From Chloroflexota bacterium (GTDB lineage: Bacteria; Chloroflexota; Dehalococcoidia; Lucifugimonadales; UBA3495), in assembly GCA_028873965.1 (NCBI GenBank), contig JAPPMU010000015.1, positions 38,947 to 102,946 of the forward strand: 64,000 nt of DNA. The letters are read 5' to 3'. Both the position numbers and the translations under genes were made by a program. This document shows, one piece after another, positions 60,184 through 64,000 of this stretch (positions within the stretch are counted from its first letter, which is position 1; each line of letters begins with the position of its first letter). Below the pieces are notes generated by a model. That model did not search any database. It saw only the letters and a program-made list of their open reading frames with translations, and was not told the origin of the DNA.

Positions 60184-61305
60184 ATGGACCTCGCCCTCAG
60201 CGAAGAACAGGAAATGCTCAAGGCGGCGGTACGCCGTTTTGTGGACACCGAGTATCCCAAGGAAACCCTGCTGGAGTTGTCCGCCACCGGGCAGAGCGCG
60301 CCGTCCGAGCCCTGGCAAAAACTCGCCGGCACCGGTTGGCTGGGGATCATAATTCCCACCGAATTCGGCGGCGAAGGCGGATCCTTCACCGACGCCGGCG
60401 TGCTGTTCGAAGAGCTGGGGCGCGGCCCCGTTCCCGGGCCCCACCTGAGTTCGGCCGCCCTCGGTGCCCTGACCATCCTGGAAGCCGGCACCACCGACCA
60501 GAAGCGCTCGCTGCTGCCCGACCTCGCGTCCGGGCGACGCACGGTGGCCCTGGCCATCACCGAGGCCGATTACCAGTGGGACGAGTCCGACGTGCAAACC
60601 CTGGCCACGGCCAGCAGCGACGGATACCGAATCTCCGGCACCAAGGTGTACGTGTACGACGCCGCATCGGCCACCGACCTCATCTGCGCGGTGCGCACGG
60701 AGAACCGGCAGCACGTCGGCCTGGTTATCATCCCCGCCGACGCGCCGGGCGTATCGATCCGACGCCTGGAGGGCTTCGCCTGGAACCTGGCGGAAGTTCG
60801 CCTGGATGGGGTGCAGATCGCTCCTTCCGCGATCCTCGGCGCCACCTTTGGCGGCGGTTGGGATGCTCTGGAGCGCGCCGTGGCCGCCTCCATCCCCCTG
60901 CTCTGCGCCTTCCAGGTGGGCGGTTCGCAGCAGGTTTACGAGATGTCCGTGGACTACAGCCGCACCCGCATCCAGTTCGGCACTCCCATCGGCCGCTTCC
61001 AGCGTGTCCAGGACCACATCATCAACCTGGTCAACGAGCTGGACTCCGCCCGCTGGACCACCTACGAAGCGCTATGGAAGCTGGACTCCGAGCGGGACGC
61101 CGCCGACAGCATCCACCTCGCCAAAGCCGTGAGCAGCGCCGCCTACTACAACGCCTGCAACCATGCCCACGAAGTCCACGCCGGCGTGGGCAGCACCACC
61201 GAGTACGGCCTCACCCTGCACACCACGGCTTCACGTACCCTCTACCAGTTCCTCGGCGACCCGAAGTTCCACCGCCGCCGCCTGGCGGACGCCCTGGGTC
61301 TGTAG
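60184..61305 (+). CDS. Acyl-CoA dehydrogenase, second of a pair
   Basis: A 373-residue flavoprotein with LALSEEQEMLKAAVRRFVDTEYP at the start, GTGWLGIIIPTEFGGEGGSFTDAGVLFEELGRG, and the C-terminal RTRIQFGTPIGRFQRVQDHIINL flavin segment. The terminal HEVHAGVGSTTEYGLTLHTTASR has Ala where many family members have Gly and an available Glu in TTEYGL. It lies after the first acyl-CoA dehydrogenase on the same strand and could form a heteromer with it. AGGAGTAATCGACCC precedes the ATG. Confidence 0.9.
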   Translation: MDLALSEEQEMLKAAVRRFVDTEYPKETLLELSATGQSAPSEPWQKLAGTGWLGIIIPTEFGGEGGSFTDAGVLFEELGRGPVPGPHLSSAALGALTILEAGTTDQKRSLLPDLASGRRTVALAITEADYQWDESDVQTLATASSDGYRISGTKVYVYDAASATDLICAVRTENRQHVGLVIIPADAPGVSIRRLEGFAWNLAEVRLDGVQIAPSAILGATFGGGWDALERAVAASIPLLCAFQVGGSQQVYEMSVDYSRTRIQFGTPIGRFQRVQDHIINLVNELDSARWTTYEALWKLDSERDAADSIHLAKAVSSAAYYNACNHAHEVHAGVGSTTEYGLTLHTTASRTLYQFLGDPKFHRRRLADALGL

Positions 61306-61311
61306 ATTCCG

Positions 61312-62007
61312 CTAACCGCCCATGCCTTCCAGGGCCTTGCGGACCTCGGTCTGCAAGGCCGCAAAAACGTCGCCCACGCTGCCGCGGCCGTCCACGGTGA
61401 CGAACCGGTGCTCCTTGGCCAGTTCGCGGAACTCGTCGATCAGCGCCGACTGGTACTGGATGAAGTTCTCGTAGAGGTCGGGACCACGCAGGAAGTCTTC
61501 ACCCGACTCCCAGTGGTCCAGTTGCCGCACGGATAGCACACGCGGCACCAGGTGCTCCACGTCCACATCCAAGTACAGCACCACGTCCGGTACCACCGCG
61601 AATTCGAACACGTCGTTCAGCCAACGCGGGGACACACCGCGCACCCGGGCCCGGGCGATAATGGAAAAGATGTAGCGGTCCACCAGCGCCACCATGCCGG
61701 AACGCAGGGCCGGCACGATGTTCTTCTCCAGCCGGTCCCAGAAGTCGGTGGCATAGAAGAGGTTGAGCGTCAGCGGATCCAGGGTATTGCCGCGCATGGC
61801 CCGGTCGATCCCGGTGGCCGCCAGTTGCGACCGCCGAAATCCCGTCACCAACACCGCGTACCCTTCGGCTTCCAGCCATTCCTGCAACATGGCGATCTGC
61901 GTTGACCGCCCTACGCCGTCGGTGCCTTCCACGACGATCAGGCGCCCCGGCGTCTCCTCGTCTCCGGCTCCCGGTGGGGTGTGACCGTAGAACCTGACTT
62001 CGTTCAT
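61312..62007 (-). CDS. Thymidylate kinase-like protein with Walker A Arg
   Basis: A 231-residue dTMP-kinase-like protein. VALVDRYIFSIIARARV is the Tmk DRY-x-F-S segment. The P-loop at 28-36 reads GTDGVGRST, with Arg34 at the Lys position that contacts the ATP phosphates. This makes ordinary ATP-dependent catalysis uncertain, though Arg may keep some function. It follows a paralogue that has the normal Lys. The C-terminal third is regular (DLYENFIQYQSALIDEFRELA). Best regarded as a kinase-fold protein whose substrate needs testing. Confidence 0.8.
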   Translation of the reverse strand: MNEVRFYGHTPPGAGDEETPGRLIVVEGTDGVGRSTQIAMLQEWLEAEGYAVLVTGFRRSQLAATGIDRAMRGNTLDPLTLNLFYATDFWDRLEKNIVPALRSGMVALVDRYIFSIIARARVRGVSPRWLNDVFEFAVVPDVVLYLDVDVEHLVPRVLSVRQLDHWESGEDFLRGPDLYENFIQYQSALIDEFRELAKEHRFVTVDGRGSVGDVFAALQTEVRKALEGMGG

Positions 62008-62079
62008 CGTTGTCGCTCCCGGTTGTCACTCGCTTGGAAGGATTCGTCTGGTAGTGGTGGCTGCCCCACCGGTAACGCG

Positions 62080-62916
62080 CTAACCGTCGGAACCGGCCGC
62101 CAGCGCTTCCTGCTCCGTCAGCCGGCGACGCATCGGCGACGTCACGTAACGACCGGTGAGTCCGGCGCGGCTCAGTGCTTCCGGGACGCTCTGGCCACTG
62201 ATGGTCATCACGTCATCGAGGAGCGGCTCCACGTACCGACGCACCTGCTGCTGCTGCACGGCAATGGGCTGCGTGGCGTCGATGGTCATCAAGCCGAACT
62301 CTTCCGTCAGGGCGTCGTATTCCTCGAGCAACCTGCCCTGGAAGATCCGGAAGGAATCCTCACGGTCGCCGGAGAACCCCATGTCCTGGCCCGATTCGTA
62401 GTAGCCCAGTTCTTCACGCCCCACTGTGATCCGGTGGATGGAAACGTCCAGCGGAACCTTGAAGTACAGCGCCAGGGAGGGTTGCACCGCGAATGAGTAA
62501 ACCCGCCGCAACCATTCCCGATTAACGCCTCGCGCCGCGTCTCGCGCGAAGGCGGTGAACACGTAGCGGTCCGCCAGCACCACCGCGCCAGCCCGCAGCG
62601 CCGGCAGGATCTGCGCGTGTACCCGGCTTGCAAAGTCGGCCGCGTGAATCAGGCTGAACGACATGGGCGTCAGCATTTCCTCGACCTTGCCCCGCTTGGT
62701 GGTTCGGCGCACGATGGGCGATGAGTTCCATTCCGTGAACACCGTGACCAAGTTCTGGCTGTTCAGCCATTTGCCCAACAGGTCAATCTGCGTGCTCTTG
62801 CCGGAGCCATCGATGCCCTCGACGATAATCAGCTTTCCCGGATACTGCCCGTCGTCGGGATGACGCCCGTAGCGTTCGCCCATCTTGTACGCTTGTTCTT
62901 TCTGCAAGACCGTCAT
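62080..62916 (-). CDS. Thymidylate kinase-like protein
   Basis: A 278-residue kinase-fold protein with Walker A LIIVEGIDGSGKSTQIDLLG (Lys40 intact), RTTKRGKVEEMLTPMSFSLIHAADF, and VLADRYVFTAFARDAARG as the DRY segment. Family members convert dTMP to dTDP, but the extra N-terminal 25 residues and C-terminal extension are unusual for Tmk. It is followed by the Arg-variant paralogue 72 bp on, and preceded by the Ppx/GppA gene with ATGA overlap. ATG at 62916 with AGAGGTGCACC before it. Confidence 0.82.
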   Translation of the reverse strand: MTVLQKEQAYKMGERYGRHPDDGQYPGKLIIVEGIDGSGKSTQIDLLGKWLNSQNLVTVFTEWNSSPIVRRTTKRGKVEEMLTPMSFSLIHAADFASRVHAQILPALRAGAVVLADRYVFTAFARDAARGVNREWLRRVYSFAVQPSLALYFKVPLDVSIHRITVGREELGYYESGQDMGFSGDREDSFRIFQGRLLEEYDALTEEFGLMTIDATQPIAVQQQQVRRYVEPLLDDVMTISGQSVPEALSRAGLTGRYVTSPMRRRLTEQEALAAGSDG

Positions 62917-64000
62917 GGTGCACCTCTTTCGATCAGTACGTGTTCTGCGAACGCCTTTTTCCATTTCGCCGGCAAACCCGGAGCGGCCACGGTCGACCAG
63001 CCCGGGGTTGTAATCCGCCAGTTGCCTTCACCTTGGCATATTGTAACCGTGTTTGCCGTAGTTCCCTGGGGCAATCTGCCGTCCAATTCGTCTGCTGTCT
63101 CGAGGATCACGGCCGCCTGCTGGATCAGTCGCTGTTCCGCCGGACACAACAGGCGACTCTGTTGAAACCCGCGCGGCAGGGTCTCAAATTCCGCCGCCAA
63201 CAGAATGGCGGCGATCTGCGCCGATTCCACGTGGGTGAATCCGGGCAGGTCAGTTCGCACTATTATACTCGCTGTCCGGTTGAGGCGATTGTAATAGTCC
63301 ACCGCGTTTCCGATGTCCAGCAGCCGCGCCGCGCATCGCAGCGAGTTGGCGATCTGGCGATTGCCACCGCGCCAGACGGCATCGGCGATGCGCGCGGCCA
63401 ATTCAGCACGCCTTTCACCGCGCTGCCCGAATCGAGGCGCGAACCTTCCCACCAGGTCCGCCAGCGATTCCGACCTCACCGTTGCCAGCGGAGGCAGTTG
63501 TACGCTTTCGCACGCCGACGGCGGATCCGGGTGACGAGCCAGTCCTTCGCGCAATCCCTGACCGGACACCAGCAAACGGTCCGTTCCCAGGTGTTGCATC
63601 AACGCATGCGCCACCACGCCGCCGCCGATTATGGAATGACTGCGCTCTGGATTCATCCCGGGAATGCTGGCCCTATCGACCCGGGACATCGCCGACAATT
63701 GTTCAATCTGCTCCACCAGGGCGGAGGCGCGGATCTCGTACCCATGCAGCTTGATGATGGGATAGGGTTCACGCAGCCGGTCCAGCCGGGACAGCAACCG
63801 CACCGAGCCTCCCGAACCGACCAGGGTCCCGTCGTCAGGAATCGGCTCAACCCCGGCGTTGGTGAGAACCGTCCGCACGTAATCATACGCCGCCTGCACC
63901 GACTCTGCCGCCGGACGATCTCTCAAGTCAAACTGATTGGCGATCCGCAGACTGCCCAGCGGCAACGACACGCTGGACGCCAGATCTCGGTCGCGGAACC
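62913..64000 (-). CDS. Ppx/GppA phosphatase, partial (5' end beyond window)
   Basis: The reading frame is open to the right edge, upstream of the GTG at 63971, so only the C-terminal part (about 362 residues) is seen. SLPLGSLRIANQF, PDDGTLVGSGGSVRLLSRLD and NPERSHSIIGGGVVAHALMQHLGTDRLLVSGQGLREGLA correspond to the second half of the ASKHA core of exopolyphosphatases, and the C-terminal helical region (IANSLRCAARLLDIGNAVDYYNRLNRTASIIV) is HD-like. The N-terminal phosphate-binding part is missing from the window. Overlaps the next kinase gene by 4 bp. Confidence 0.85.
   Translation of the reverse strand, partial: FRDRDLASSVSLPLGSLRIANQFDLRDRPAAESVQAAYDYVRTVLTNAGVEPIPDDGTLVGSGGSVRLLSRLDRLREPYPIIKLHGYEIRASALVEQIEQLSAMSRVDRASIPGMNPERSHSIIGGGVVAHALMQHLGTDRLLVSGQGLREGLARHPDPPSACESVQLPPLATVRSESLADLVGRFAPRFGQRGERRAELAARIADAVWRGGNRQIANSLRCAARLLDIGNAVDYYNRLNRTASIIVRTDLPGFTHVESAQIAAILLAAEFETLPRGFQQSRLLCPAEQRLIQQAAVILETADELDGRLPQGTTANTVTICQGEGNWRITTPGWSTVAAPGLPAKWKKAFAEHVLIERGAP

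Overview
The window is about 64 kb of GC-rich, densely packed bacterial chromosome, mostly core housekeeping genes with short overlaps (ATGA, TGATG) between neighbours. Gene content and order suggest Chloroflexota, probably of the Dehalococcoidia/SAR202 type. The clues are a FakA-like/DegV/RecG run, yebC-ruvC-ruvA, a single-chain B12-dependent ribonucleotide reductase with nrdR nearby, a division cluster reduced to rsmH-ftsA-ftsZ with no peptidoglycan genes, and a fused AccD-AccA carboxyltransferase. This taxonomic call is an inference; the window has no rRNA, and I recognised no tRNA or CRISPR array.

Layout. 0-7 kb: a HicBA toxin-antitoxin pair, then a molybdenum/tungsten-flavoured accessory block (MOSC protein, 4-hydroxyphenylacetate 3-hydroxylase-type flavoenzyme, alpha/beta hydrolase, mobA, a MoaD-like sulfur carrier and an aldehyde:ferredoxin oxidoreductase). 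7-17.5 kb: rsmG-enolase, a bicupin, a carboxymuconolactone-decarboxylase-family protein, nadC, fatty-acid-kinase-like FakA and DegV, recG and an unusual OmpR-type regulator. 17.5-19.5 kb: adjacent DUF1445 and DUF4392 genes that together correspond to the two halves of mammalian D-glutamate cyclase, plus a 51-residue ORF. 19.4-25.8 kb: uvrB, a Uma2-type nuclease, ruvA, ruvC, yebC and a MATE exporter. 25.8-30.5 kb: three VOC-fold proteins, an unknown protein, an NHL-propeller protein and leucyl aminopeptidase.

30.6-35 kb is the main accessory island: a HEPN/PaREP1-like protein, a HicB-like antitoxin, a wrecked hicA pseudogene, a McrBC type IV restriction system whose mcrB end is built from a repeat hairpin, and an AAA-type kinase. 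35-46 kb returns to core genes (YggT, proC, pdxA, class II RNR, two unknown ORFs, nrdR, ftsZ, ftsA, rsmH). 46-57 kb holds a membrane protein, tsaD, a CNNM/CorC-like transporter, a histidine phosphatase, tilS, accDA behind an intrinsic-terminator-like hairpin, a second intact HicAB pair, an Mrp-type Fe-S ATPase with a DUF59 partner, and a D-aminoacylase-type amidohydrolase. 57-64 kb has a retropepsin-like protein with a small partner, a VapBC-like pair whose PIN toxin lacks its first catalytic aspartate, two acyl-CoA dehydrogenases, two thymidylate-kinase-like paralogues (one with Arg for the Walker A Lys) and the 3' part of a Ppx/GppA phosphatase running off the right edge.

I found no clearly new multi-gene system. 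The points most worth following are the terminator-like leader of accDA, the decayed hicA beside an intact HicB and HEPN gene, the VapC Asp-to-Gly change, the Walker A Lys-to-Arg kinase paralogue, and the split D-glutamate cyclase operon. Several repeat hairpins sit between or inside genes. A recurring TGnTATnCT-like extended -10 element precedes several genes and often shows that the longest open frame starts too early.
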